Shown here in pieces: positions 19,788 through 29,300 of a DNA stretch of 64,000 bases (positions are counted from its first letter, which is position 1; each line of letters opens with the position of its first letter). Under the pieces are notes generated by a model that was not told the DNA's origin, ran no database searches, and was given only the letters and a program-made list of their open reading frames with translations. The position numbers and the translations under genes were made by a program. The DNA lies in assembly GCA_020186115.1 (NCBI GenBank), contig WSYJ01000152.1:115331-179330 (forward strand). The letters are read 5' to 3'. The stretch is from Histomonas meleagridis (taxonomy: Eukaryota > Parabasalia > Tritrichomonadida > Dientamoebidae).

Positions 19788-20338
19788 TAGTTAGAAAAAA
19801 ATTTATTTGTAAAATTTATATAAAAAATTCATTAATATATTCAAAATTGTTTTTAAAAAAGAATTAATTTGTTCAAATCTTTGCTCTGAAGAAGAAATAA
19901 TTTGTAAACCACAGAATATTATGTATTTCAATAGCCGATAGCTGGCGTATAGTAAGTTGAGGAAGAAAAGATATTTAAGAGATTAACTTAACATTTAATT
20001 AGGTGAATAAGTTATTTCCTTTAAGATGTCAAAATTGCTTTAAGCGAAATATTTGATTTGTAAATGATTTGTGTATGAAATTATACTTTTAGTTATTTGT
20101 TAAAAAAAGAACCAAGCATTTTAGCATAAGCAAGATTTCCATTTGTTGCCATATTAGATTACAAAAGTCACGCAGCAGAAAAGTTTTTTCGTGGAAAAAA
20201 TTCCCAAAATTTTCATAGAATTAGCCAAACAAAAAGTAACAACGATGAAAACCGATCGTTCACCTAACTAAATAAACTTCTTAAACGATTTTTTTGAAAT
20301 ATCAAATTATATCAAAAAGTTCACCAACCATTTGAACC
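19788..20338. other. Intergenic
   Basis: AT-rich, with the 3' end of the Asp-box gene and the promoter of the R-SNARE gene. TCACCAACC at about 20320 is a weak initiator candidate. No gene recognised. Confidence 0.45.
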
Positions 20339-21019
20339 ATGAGCTCAGCAGGAAACAACTTCCAGTATGCAATGGTTGCTTACGGAACCAAACCACTTGC
20401 CGAATACTCAATCCTTGATGGTAATCATCGTAAAATTGCTGTTAAAATGCTTGAAAATCTCGATCCAAAGACCCCTCGTGCTATTGTTGAACAAGGTAAC
20501 TTTGTCTTCATGACATTAACTGATCCTGATAGAACAACTTTCCTTTGCTTAACAAACAAAAATGTTAGTCCACAAGCACGTATTTCTTTCCTTCAAGATT
20601 TACAACGCAAATGGCGTAGCAAGTACGGAAATGGCGGTTCAACATTCCCACCAAACTCAAAGGATAATGAATTCGGTAAGACTGAAATGGCTGCTTTAAT
20701 TAGAAACTTTAATTCTGAAAGAAATCAAAAGTTAACAACAATTAAGGAGAACATTGCACAAGCTCAAGAACAAATGACTCAAAACTTGACAATGGCCTTC
20801 GCTCGTGGTGAACAACTTGAAGTTATGGAAAAGAAAGCAGAAAATATCCAAAATTCTGCTGCCACATTCCATCGTGAAGCAACAAACGTAAGAAGGAAGA
20901 TGTGTTTCCAAAAGTACCGTTGGTATCTTCTTGCTTTCATTCTCTTGGTTGTTGTTGTATTGGTTATTGTTCTTATCGCATGCAAAGGTTTCAACTGCAG
21001 TAAGAAGAAAGAAGAGTAA
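20339..21019 (+). CDS. Longin R-SNARE (VAMP7-like)
   Basis: This 226-residue protein has an N-terminal longin-like domain (about residues 1-125; start FQYAMVAYGTKPLAEYS, then VFMTLTDPDRTTFLCLT). An R-SNARE coiled coil follows (about 130-190), with the central-layer Arg in NLTMAFARGEQLEVMEKKAE. A C-terminal membrane anchor (YLLAFILLVVVVLVIVLIAC) and a short lumenal tail complete it. It would pair with Q-SNAREs to drive fusion of endosomal/lysosomal or secretory vesicles. Length matches VAMP7/VAMP72 proteins (about 220). Higher GC and codon bias point to good expression. Confidence 0.92.
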   Translation: MSSAGNNFQYAMVAYGTKPLAEYSILDGNHRKIAVKMLENLDPKTPRAIVEQGNFVFMTLTDPDRTTFLCLTNKNVSPQARISFLQDLQRKWRSKYGNGGSTFPPNSKDNEFGKTEMAALIRNFNSERNQKLTTIKENIAQAQEQMTQNLTMAFARGEQLEVMEKKAENIQNSAATFHREATNVRRKMCFQKYRWYLLAFILLVVVVLVIVLIACKGFNCSKKKEE

Positions 21020-21151
21020 GTCGTGCTTAAAAAAAACTTATAGCCCACAAATTTTTTTTGTTCTGTTAATCGATTTCGTTGGGGTGGTCCTACGGAGAAC
21101 GTTAATTTATGATTTAAATGCCACTTTTTGATAAACGAAAATTAATTTGCA

Positions 21152-21601
21152 ATGTCCACAACAAACCCTGAACCTGATCAATTTTACTTTGTAATATTTC
21201 AAACGCCAGATGAAAGGTATTATCATTTTGAACCAGAAATTAATCAGAAAATTTTTGATTACAAATCCATTTTTTCAAAAAGATATCAAATGGATGAAAA
21301 TAAAATTGATTTTAAATATAAGAATAAGGATATATCCGAAAGTGATACTTTTCAATCAGCTAAAATAAGAAAAAATTCAACAATTCAAACTTTTTTGGAT
21401 GGAAATGGACCTAAATATGAAGCCGAAGAAGTTGAAGTAAATATTCCTAAAGAAGAGCCTCAAAAAGAGGAATCATCCGAAATATCGGATGAACTACAAA
21501 TAATTATCAATATGGGCTTCGATATCGAACAAGGTAGAGCTGCATTGGAACGCACAAACAACAACTTGGAGAGAGCAATCGAGCTCATTTTGGATTCATA
21601 G
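21152..21601 (+). CDS. UBL-UBA protein
   Basis: This 149-residue protein has an N-terminal ubiquitin-like fold (about residues 10-85; VIFQTPDERYYHFEPEINQK, then IRKNSTIQTFL) and a C-terminal UBA domain (about 112-148; IIINMGFDIEQGRAALERTN, ending AIELILD). An acidic linker joins them. UBL-UBA proteins ferry ubiquitinated cargo to the proteasome or act as adaptors. It is shorter than Rad23 or ubiquilin and lacks XPC-binding or STI1 parts. It lies 132 bp after the R-SNARE stop. Confidence 0.75.
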   Translation: MSTTNPEPDQFYFVIFQTPDERYYHFEPEINQKIFDYKSIFSKRYQMDENKIDFKYKNKDISESDTFQSAKIRKNSTIQTFLDGNGPKYEAEEVEVNIPKEEPQKEESSEISDELQIIINMGFDIEQGRAALERTNNNLERAIELILDS

Positions 21602-22617
21602 AATCATGAAATAAAATCGGTTTGCTATTTTTAATCAAATCTTCCTCTTTAAATTTTATTTTGTGCAAAAAAAGTCAAGAAATTATTTTTCAAGTAAGAG
21701 AAGTTTTGGAAATGTTTACTTTTTGGAGCGGATTTTATGTGCTCTTAAAAATCAAAATTAGATAGAAATATATGCAACAAAAAATTGCAGGTTCCATGAA
21801 GAAGGATGAATCTAATGAAAATATTTGGAACACTTTTTTCCAAACTTTATTTTAAAGCAAGAAAAACTTATTCATAACTTATTTTTCCTTTCTGCTTAAT
21901 ATACAGAATGCTTTTGTTATGCTTTATTATAATAATCATTTTTAACTTTTAATAAGTATTTTAAATCAAATTTCATTTTTATCACTGTAGTGTTGCAACA
22001 AGTTGTTATATTTTAAATATAGCTATTAATAGCAAAAAATACCAGAAATTAATTTCTTCATTCAGTAGATTCAAAAAAAAAAAAAAAACAGAAATTATAT
22101 CTTTTAATGTTCATATAATTAAAGAAGTAAAAAATATAGAAGAGTTGGGAAAAGTATGTGCCTCATGTTATAATTATGAAATTTTCATATTTAACTTAAA
22201 TAAGAACCAACAAATATTTAGAATAATCAAATATTAATTAAATATTAATATAAATTTTTTATCTCAAATTATACAATTTATAAAATCCAAGAGCATCACA
22301 CTTTTTTAACATATTTCAAAAAGGAGAGATTTAATGGCGGTGATAATTTATTTATCCCATTATCATGTATTAAAATGAGTCTAAATTAGCCTTTTATTTG
22401 TTGTCACTTTACTTGTAATTTATTAGTTTTAAAATTTAAATTGTAGAAAAGATATTTTGTGATATTTAGAAAACAATTTTCAATATTTACCTTTCAGTAT
22501 AAGTAAAATTTTGGAGATGAAAAAATCTTTAATTATTTTTGTTTAAGTTTTAAAATGAATAAAATTTTGAATATATCTAAAAATTAGCTTTTCATTTTTT
22601 TAATCAACCTAGAAGAA
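21602..22617. other. Intergenic, about 1 kb, very AT-rich
   Basis: This contains a run of about 17 A near 22074-22089 and no supported coding frame. The promoter of the BspA-like gene lies at its right end. No transposon ends or RNA genes were seen. Confidence 0.45.
22592..22597 (+). promoter_or_regulatory. Initiator TCATTT of the BspA-like gene
   Basis: TCATTTTTT lies 21-26 nt upstream of the ATG at 22618 and fits the initiator consensus and spacing. Confidence 0.5.
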
Positions 22618-23922
22618 ATGTTTAATTTTGTTATATTTGCTGTTTTCCATTTACAATCTCATTCAAGCGTACTTAATTTTTCAAATATATTTGTAGTAAA
22701 ATATGTTCCTCAAGATGATCAAGTCGACAAAGTTATATTTTGGAATGGTGTTCATACAATAGGATGGCACGCATTTAAATCATGGAAATACTTAAATGAA
22801 GTAGTAATTTGGCATACAACATCAATTATTGAAGATTATGCCTTTAATGATTGTCAGAGTCTAAAAAAAGTATTTTTTGGAAACAATATCACAAAAATTG
22901 GAAATAACGCATTTTCGTATTGCATATCTCTGGAAAGTATTCATCTTCCTAATTCTTTAAAAGTTATTGGAAATTATGCATTTTATCAATGTGCGAATGC
23001 AAAAGTTATTGATTTAGGTAAAGGAATAGAAAGAATTGAAGATTTAGGTTTTGGTTTCTGTAAATCAGTCATGGAAATTATTTTCCCACGCTCTTTAATT
23101 CATATTGGTGATGGAGCCTTTTTGAGCTGCAAAAACTTAATTTCAATTGAATTTAAAAATAATTTTCAAGCAATTCCTGAATATGCATTTGGTTATTGCG
23201 AAAGCTTATTAGAAATTAATCTTAAATTTATACAAAGAGTTGCCAGATATGCTTTGTTCAATTGTATTAAATTAAAAAAAATTGATATTGGAGATTCTCT
23301 TTTAGAGATCAGTGCAGATTCATTACAATATTGTACATCTTTAGAAAATATCAATGTAAGTTCAAATAATATTCATTTTTCAAATTTCAATAATGATGGG
23401 ATTCTATATGATAAAAATTTTACAACAATAATATCTTGTCCAGAAGGAAAAGTTATAGAAGATTATTTTTTCCCTGAAAATATTGAAACTATTGGGGACT
23501 GTGCATTTTTCCAATGTAATAACATTAAATTCTTTCACATGAATGAAAAATTAAAAACAATTTCGAGTTTTTCTTTTCAAAGTTGTAATGGTTTAACAAT
23601 ATTATTTTTACCTAATTCAATATTAAGAATTGAAAGATGTGCTTTCCTCAGATGTACAAATTTTAAAATGATTATTATAGGAAGGAACATCATTAAAATA
23701 GGAGAATATGCATTTGATGAATGTATTTCTCTCAGATGTGTTCTATATTATGGAGAAAGAGAACCACGTGTAGAAAGAAACATATTTTCTAAAACAATTT
23801 TCTTGAAAATATATGTTTTGAAGTCATATCAAGGAAATACATTTGCAGGATTAACTGTATTCAAAGGAGATGTTTATGGACAATGTCCACCAATTACATT
23901 ATTTGCTCCTAAATATGGCTAG
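22618..23922 (+). CDS. BspA-like leucine-rich-repeat protein (LRR_5)
   Basis: This 434-residue protein is built of about 23-residue BspA/LRR_5 repeats of the form L-x-x-I-x-x-x-A-F-x-x-C-x-x-L. Examples are ITKIGNNAFSYCISLESIHL, LKVIGNYAFYQCANAKVIDL and LIHIGDGAFLSCKNLISIEF. About a dozen copies cover residues 40-405. The N-terminus (MFNFVIFAVFHL) may be a short signal sequence. There is no C-terminal membrane segment, so it may be secreted or cytosolic, unlike the membrane-anchored members of the trichomonad family. The family is linked to surface and mucosal adhesion, but the role of this copy is unknown. Confidence 0.9.
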   Translation: MFNFVIFAVFHLQSHSSVLNFSNIFVVKYVPQDDQVDKVIFWNGVHTIGWHAFKSWKYLNEVVIWHTTSIIEDYAFNDCQSLKKVFFGNNITKIGNNAFSYCISLESIHLPNSLKVIGNYAFYQCANAKVIDLGKGIERIEDLGFGFCKSVMEIIFPRSLIHIGDGAFLSCKNLISIEFKNNFQAIPEYAFGYCESLLEINLKFIQRVARYALFNCIKLKKIDIGDSLLEISADSLQYCTSLENINVSSNNIHFSNFNNDGILYDKNFTTIISCPEGKVIEDYFFPENIETIGDCAFFQCNNIKFFHMNEKLKTISSFSFQSCNGLTILFLPNSILRIERCAFLRCTNFKMIIIGRNIIKIGEYAFDECISLRCVLYYGEREPRVERNIFSKTIFLKIYVLKSYQGNTFAGLTVFKGDVYGQCPPITLFAPKYG

Positions 23923-24565
23923 TAAAAATTAGAATAATATCTATCATTATTTTTTGTTTAAAAATGAATTTAAAATGTTTTTTCCTTTTTCAAATACGTT
24001 GACACAATCAAATAAACTTAGTAAAACGAATAAATTCACAAATTAAGCTTCATGCACTAAATCGAATACATTTACAGTTCCCGCCAAAGTGATTTAGCAC
24101 TATCTTTTCCTTGTATATTAACATTACATTCGTAATTTATAAAACACATACAAAATTATTTTCGTTTTACATATAATCCATTTTCAAAATATTTGCACAA
24201 ACAAGAAGGATTAAAATATATCAATGCAACCAAATTACAAAAATACAACAAATTTTGTAGAGTCGATATTCTTGATGATTGATTTCATTATAAAGTTGAA
24301 TTTCAAATTTGAAATTTAAAAAAAATATCAGATCATAAATTGAAATGAGCCCTTGTGAGTGACATGTCACAAATGGTTTAATAGGGTGTTCAATTAGTGT
24401 TTGCTAACATCAACATTTCAAATTTGAAGTTAAATAGAACTCAAACCTGACAAAGCAAAATTGACCACTTATATATTCAAAAATAGTATAGAAAAAGTTT
24501 TAAATTTCATGAGTTTACTTACGCAAACAATTCAAAATCTATTTTGATTGCGACAAAAAATTTTC
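23923..24565. other. Intergenic with repeated TTCAAATTTGAA palindrome
   Basis: No coding frame. The 12-bp palindrome TTCAAATTTGAA occurs twice (about 24301-24312 and 24417-24428), with GTGACATGTCAC, another 12-bp palindrome, between them (about 24358-24369). Their place 140-270 bp before the kinase ATG suggests possible protein-binding sites. Confidence 0.4.
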
Positions 24566-25672
24566 ATGAGCTTTTCATCACGTGTTATTGATACATCCAA
24601 ATATAACAAGATAGAAATGATAGGCAGGGGTGGTTTTGGATCTGCATTTTTGTGTCAAGATCCTGTAACAAATCAATATGTTGTTGTAAAAAATATATCC
24701 ATAGATCCACGAAATCCCCGACAATTTCAAGATATTGTTCGCGAAATCGAAACAATGGATTCTATACGTCATCCGACAATTCATAGAATACTAGGATATT
24801 CTCCAGCAGATCCATCAAGATTCAAAGATCCCGAAATCATCACTGAATACAAACCTATGAGATCTCTTGATCAACTAATTTCAAAGTATGCTACCCCTGA
24901 AATATTACCACCTGATTTTAAAACCAAACAAAACAAAATTATATATGGCATTGCATATGGCATGAATCTTCTTCATCAACATGAACCTCCAATAATTCAT
25001 CGTGATTTAAAACCGGGAAATGTTCTTCTAGATTCTAATTATGAACCATGCATATCAGATTTTGGATTATCCAAATTTGTTGTTACTGACACACAAACCA
25101 ATTTTACTGGCACATTACGTTTTATGGCTCCAGAGATGATGCATTATGACATTCATTACACCACAGCTATTGATGTATATGCATATGGTCTCATCTTATA
25201 TCAATTTTTCGTTGGCTCATTACCGCATCCAGAGATACAAAATGACATTGACTATGCCGCGCAAGTTCGTGATGGTCTTACAATCGAAGTTCCGCCCGAG
25301 TATTATGACTATGTACCACTTCCATTCCGAAACCTTATTAAAGAATGTTGCGCGCGCGATCCAAAGAATCGTCCAAAGTTCTGCGACATCTTAACGAAGC
25401 TCGAAGAACCCGAGTATCTTCTTGAGGGAACTGATCGCGCTAAATATGAAGAGTACCGAAACAGAATGCTGCAAATTTATCCATCAGAAGGAACACTCGG
25501 ATCAAGCGAAGCAGTAAATATAATCGCAAATACGCAGCAACAATATATGCAATATTATAACCCTTATGTTTACGCGTATTACCCAAGATATCCACAGTAC
25601 TATCAGCCACAAATGCCCCCGCCACCACCTCCAATGCCTATGCAAATGCCATATTACCCGAATTATTACTAA
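24566..25672 (+). CDS. TKL-like protein kinase with Tyr/Pro/Gln-rich tail
   Basis: This 368-residue kinase has the Gly loop MIGRGGFGSAFLC, catalytic Lys in YVVVKNIS, catalytic loop IIHRDLKPGNVLLD, ISDFGLSKF, TLRFMAPEM (APE) and DVYAYGLILYQF. These fit the tyrosine-kinase-like group common in trichomonads. After the domain (about residue 285) the tail is low complexity (QQQYMQYYNPYVYAYYPRYP, then PPPPPPMPMQMPYY), resembling prion-like or proline-rich binding segments. The frame opens upstream to a TTG at 24548; the first ATG is 24566. Coding sequence becomes more GC-rich toward the tail. Confidence 0.9.
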   Translation: MSFSSRVIDTSKYNKIEMIGRGGFGSAFLCQDPVTNQYVVVKNISIDPRNPRQFQDIVREIETMDSIRHPTIHRILGYSPADPSRFKDPEIITEYKPMRSLDQLISKYATPEILPPDFKTKQNKIIYGIAYGMNLLHQHEPPIIHRDLKPGNVLLDSNYEPCISDFGLSKFVVTDTQTNFTGTLRFMAPEMMHYDIHYTTAIDVYAYGLILYQFFVGSLPHPEIQNDIDYAAQVRDGLTIEVPPEYYDYVPLPFRNLIKECCARDPKNRPKFCDILTKLEEPEYLLEGTDRAKYEEYRNRMLQIYPSEGTLGSSEAVNIIANTQQQYMQYYNPYVYAYYPRYPQYYQPQMPPPPPPMPMQMPYYPNYY

Positions 25673-25893
25673 TTTAGTAAGTAAAAAAATGATTATTACG
25701 TTATTCTAATAGAAATAAAATTTTATATATAAAGTAAAATTTTTAAGTTATAAAATAAAAATCAATGAAATGTTCGTTGTTAGTCTATTAATATCTAATT
25801 TTTAACTCATTTAATATTAAATGAGGAAACGTGATATATTAGAACTTGACCTTACCTTTCACATGACCTATAAAATTACAAAAAATTCCACGT

Positions 25894-26487
25894 TTATTTT
25901 GTTTTTGCTTCGCAGGCATCCTTGCGAATGAAATATGACAAGACTAAAAGACTTGCTGAAATGATAAGTATTATCAATACAATAATTGAAAAAGATTTTG
26001 TGGATATTGGTATGTATGATGATACAAATTTTCCATTATTTTGATCAACATATACACCACAATGAAGGAAAAGAATATCTTTTGCAATTTTAGTTTGGTT
26101 TTCATTAAGGATCTTTAAAAAATCGATATAGTTATCAATTTCCTTATTTTTCTTGTAAAGCGCTACAATTTCTTTTCTTTCTTCTTTGCCTACAGTGAAA
26201 GGATCGATATCAAGACTGATACAATCTTTTCCATCAAAATTCAACATTGCATCTTTGCACTTCTTTGGTTCGTCTCCCATCACCATCAATTGTATTTGAG
26301 CTGGAAAGTGAGGGATTAAGTTGCTAATAAGTACAATTGTAAACAAAATTGTGATGATTACAAGTATCCTATATACAAATGTTTTTTCAAGGAAACTTGC
26401 ATTACCCCATATTTTATAAACTTTCTTTCTAAATGGTGTTGGTGTTCGCGCTGGAGTTGGAGTTGAGGAACCAGAAGAAATAATCAT
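25894..26487 (-). CDS. Two-pass membrane protein, unknown family
   Basis: This 197-residue protein has a Ser/Thr/Pro N-terminal tail (TPTPARTPTP), a first membrane segment at about residues 39-62 (ILVIITILFTIVLISNLI) and an about 100-residue loop with three Cys (KKCKDAM, KDCISLD, LHCGVYV) and a helical Lys/Glu part. A second membrane segment lies at about 166-188 (FSIIVLIILIISASLLVLSY), followed by a basic end. The loop is probably lumenal or extracellular with one disulphide. I do not recognise a family. TCATAT, an initiator match, lies 4-9 nt before the ATG. Confidence 0.65.
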   Translation of the reverse strand: MIISSGSSTPTPARTPTPFRKKVYKIWGNASFLEKTFVYRILVIITILFTIVLISNLIPHFPAQIQLMVMGDEPKKCKDAMLNFDGKDCISLDIDPFTVGKEERKEIVALYKKNKEIDNYIDFLKILNENQTKIAKDILFLHCGVYVDQNNGKFVSSYIPISTKSFSIIVLIILIISASLLVLSYFIRKDACEAKTK

Positions 26488-26490
26488 GTG

Positions 26491-26496
26491 ATATGA
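26491..26496 (-). promoter_or_regulatory. Initiator TCATAT
   Basis: TTTCATATCAC immediately precedes the ATG at 26487. The same TTTCATATCACAT string precedes the DHHC-like gene (about 14360), so it may be a shared start-site element. Confidence 0.45.
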
Positions 26497-26585
26497 AATA
26501 ATATTTATAAACGTCTGTGATTGTATTGGAAAAAACCCGCCAAAAAGTATATATTATAATCATATACTATTATATAATATTATAT

Positions 26586-26605
26586 ACTATATAATATTAT
26601 ATAGT
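26586..26605. repeat. AT palindrome
   Basis: A perfect 20-bp palindrome (ACTATATAATATTATATAGT), within a longer TA-rich tract at 26548-26606. It could extrude a cruciform and marks the left border of the mobile-element zone. Confidence 0.7.
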
Positions 26606-26779
26606 AAAAAAAAATAATAAGAAATGAAATTGTTTTTGAACTTAACATTTTTTTTAGCGTGTAAATTTATTACAACAATTCTCTTCAATTATTATCCTTT
26701 AAAGTTCGACAATGTCTTAACTATAGGGATTTAATGTACCTGCACTTTTGCCGATAGTGTACAAGAGCAAAAAAAAAAA

Positions 26780-28085
26780 AAAATGCATTTTCAAATTAGG
26801 TGCTATAAAGATTGTTCTTTCCAAATAATCTATAATTACAGACAAAGTTCAAATAGTACAAGAGGCTATTATTTAGTAAAACAGTCGATACATTTATATC
26901 ACATAAATTATTGTCCAAATATGATAGGAAAAATGATATATAACCCTAATTTACTTTCCGATACGATCTTTTATATTTTTTAAACAATAAACCATTCTAT
27001 TAAAGATGTAGGAACATTATTAAGTAGTATAGATCAATCAATTAATATAACTAAAAATCAGATTAGATACATAAGAGCTTTTGCAAAAAGAAAATATTTT
27101 AAGGGGAAATTTTCATATACACAAATTGTTGATCTTGCTCAATCTTTTAGCAGTGTTCATCAATGGAAAATGTGATTAATTTTTGACCAAAGAGTTTTGG
27201 CATCAATTATTCTTTACCCATTAAGTACATCGATGTGTTTATATCATTCGTTATTACTTATTGTTGATTCAACATTTACATCTGAAGGATTATCTATGAT
27301 TCCTGGTGTCATTATTGTCGGTGAACAATACACACAATTAGTTGATTGTAATTCGATCCACGGAAGATTCTAAAGGTTATAAATTTTTATTCGAATATGT
27401 GAAAAATAGGTGATGTAAGAATTACTATTATAGCTGATATGATACAATGTATTAAAAAAGCATGTATTAGAGTTTTTGGACATAGTTATGTATAAATGTA
27501 TCGTTTTTATTATATTAAATAAAATTATCTAGAAAATGACTTTTTTAACCTTCAGCCGAATTATGGCATACTTTTGAAGATTTTTGTAGATCTGAAATTC
27601 CATATGACGATTTTCAAATATTTTGGATTGATGAAGAACCAGAAGTTAATAGTGAATGCAAAGGATTATTATATTTGATGAAGAATGCTATTCATTTAGC
27701 GCCACTAAAAGAACATACATGTCATAGAAGAGGTGTAATTTCATCACAGAGAATCGAAATGTTTAATGCGGTACTCAAACAAAATAATAATGATGCAGTG
27801 TAAATGCCTCAGCAAGCATTCACTGTTTCAACTTCATTATTCAATGTAGGACTTTCATTAAAACATGATGCAAATCAAATCGTTAGATTTAAGGCCTTAA
27901 GAATTAGTTGATAGTTTTATACTACATGGGACAAATGATGAATATTGTCCATGTTATCATTATAAATTAAATAATTATAGATACAGTTGTGGTATATTAG
28001 AAGACACAGGTCTTCCATGTCCATGTTTATTAATGAAGCTATTAGCTCAAAAAGTAAATATACGAAAACAGAATGGTTTACGCTA
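26780..28085 (+). mobile_element. Mutator-like element (MULE) transposase remnant
   Basis: A transposase can be followed through several frames with stops. It has an N-terminal zinc-finger-like part with CYKDCSFQIIYN and a late His pair. The catalytic region has LLIVDSTFTSEGLSMIPGV, then FWIDEEPEVN. A late part has HRRGVISSQRIEMFNAVLK, the usual end of MULE cores. A SWIM-type zinc finger follows (YCPCYHYK, then SCGILEDTGLPCPC; about 27935-28065). The order N-finger, DDE core, SWIM is characteristic. Frames are broken at many points, so it is inactive. No terminal inverted repeat was found. Confidence 0.7.
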
Positions 28086-28269
28086 GTAGACTTCTTAGCC
28101 ACTTTAAAAATTATTATTCCATATTTCATGATGTATCAAGATTATAGAAAAAATAATGGTAAACATGATCTTGAAAAAATACCATATTTTGCTTCTACTG
28201 ATATTTGTTTAATTACTGATTGTGAGGAAATTTGTTCTCAGTTTATGAATATTATGAAAGATTCATAAT

Positions 28270-28855
28270 CTGATAATCCTGAAGTAATTATCTGGGCAGA
28301 GCTCTCTCATGCATTATTACTGTTTATTTAGATATATCGAATAATATGACAAGTAGGGATTATGTTAAAGCTGCAGAAAATTAAAATATGGAATTATATC
28401 AAGATTTGCTAAGTATGAAATATATAATTATATGAATATTTTATTAGCTGGTGCATTTTTTAATCCATTTCTTAATTGGTCTGCTTTAATTATTCCAGAC
28501 AAACAACTTCCAGATAATTTAAATAGATTAATGATAAATTTTTCAATTTCTTGATTATTAATATCCCGAATGCTCTTATAATGACACCAGTCAACTCAGT
28601 AAATGGAATAAGAAGAAGAGGTGTAGTTATTCAAGAAGAAATATATGAATTCTGACGATTCTTAAATGATTTTAGACTCCAAGGAAGTGAAATAATTTCA
28701 TTATGGTGGGAATCGCAAAAAAGCACTTTTTCTAATTTATATGGTTATATGCATAAATTATTCATACCCAGAGCCACATCATGCTCCGTAGAAAGAATGT
28801 CCTACAAGGGAAGATACATTTTTGACTACTCAGGAGCAATGAATAAATAAAAATA
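28270..28855 (+). mobile_element. hAT transposase remnant (C-terminal part)
   Basis: Broken frames include FFNPFLNWSALIIPDKQLP (about 28455) and, at 28700-28850, SLWWESQKSTFSNLYGYMHK followed by FIPRATSCSVERMSYKGRYI. The latter is the hAT dimerisation domain (WW, then iP-tSc-sER). A homologous fragment lies at 33854-34400 on the other strand. Multiple stops make it inactive. The fragment directly follows the MULE remnant, so one may have inserted into the other. Confidence 0.7.
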
Positions 28856-28859
28856 TGGC

Positions 28860-29300
28860 AAAAAAAAAATTCTTGCTAAAATCCTTCATATTAGGTTACT
28901 CCAATTTGATCGTTTTTAATTGTAAATTGAGTTCAAAAATACAAAAACCTCATAAATGATGAAGTATTATTATTCGATAGGGATGCATAAAATATTCATT
29001 CATAATAACAAAAAAACGCTTCGCGTGGTTTGCTTCGCTGTGCTCGGCAAACATAAATAAACGATCAAAATTTTTATTATATTATTGAGCCAATACCAAT
29101 TTTAAATTAAAATATTATGAAATATATATTATGAATATAAAATTTATAAATCCTATAATGCACAACACAATTATAAAAATTCAATCAAATATAATGATAA
29201 TAATATTTAAATAAAGGAAAAAAATCAATATAAAATCAAAAATTGGTTAGTTTATTGATTTTTCATGAATCAAGTACGTTTTCACCATTTTGTACTTTAT
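28860..29300. other. AT-rich gap with a small GC-rich island
   Basis: No coding frame. At 29015-29055 a roughly 40-bp stretch (AACGCTTCGCGTGGTTTGCT, then TCGCTGTGCTCGGCAAAC) is strikingly GC-rich and holds two CTTCGC copies. It may be the edge of an inserted element. Confidence 0.4.
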
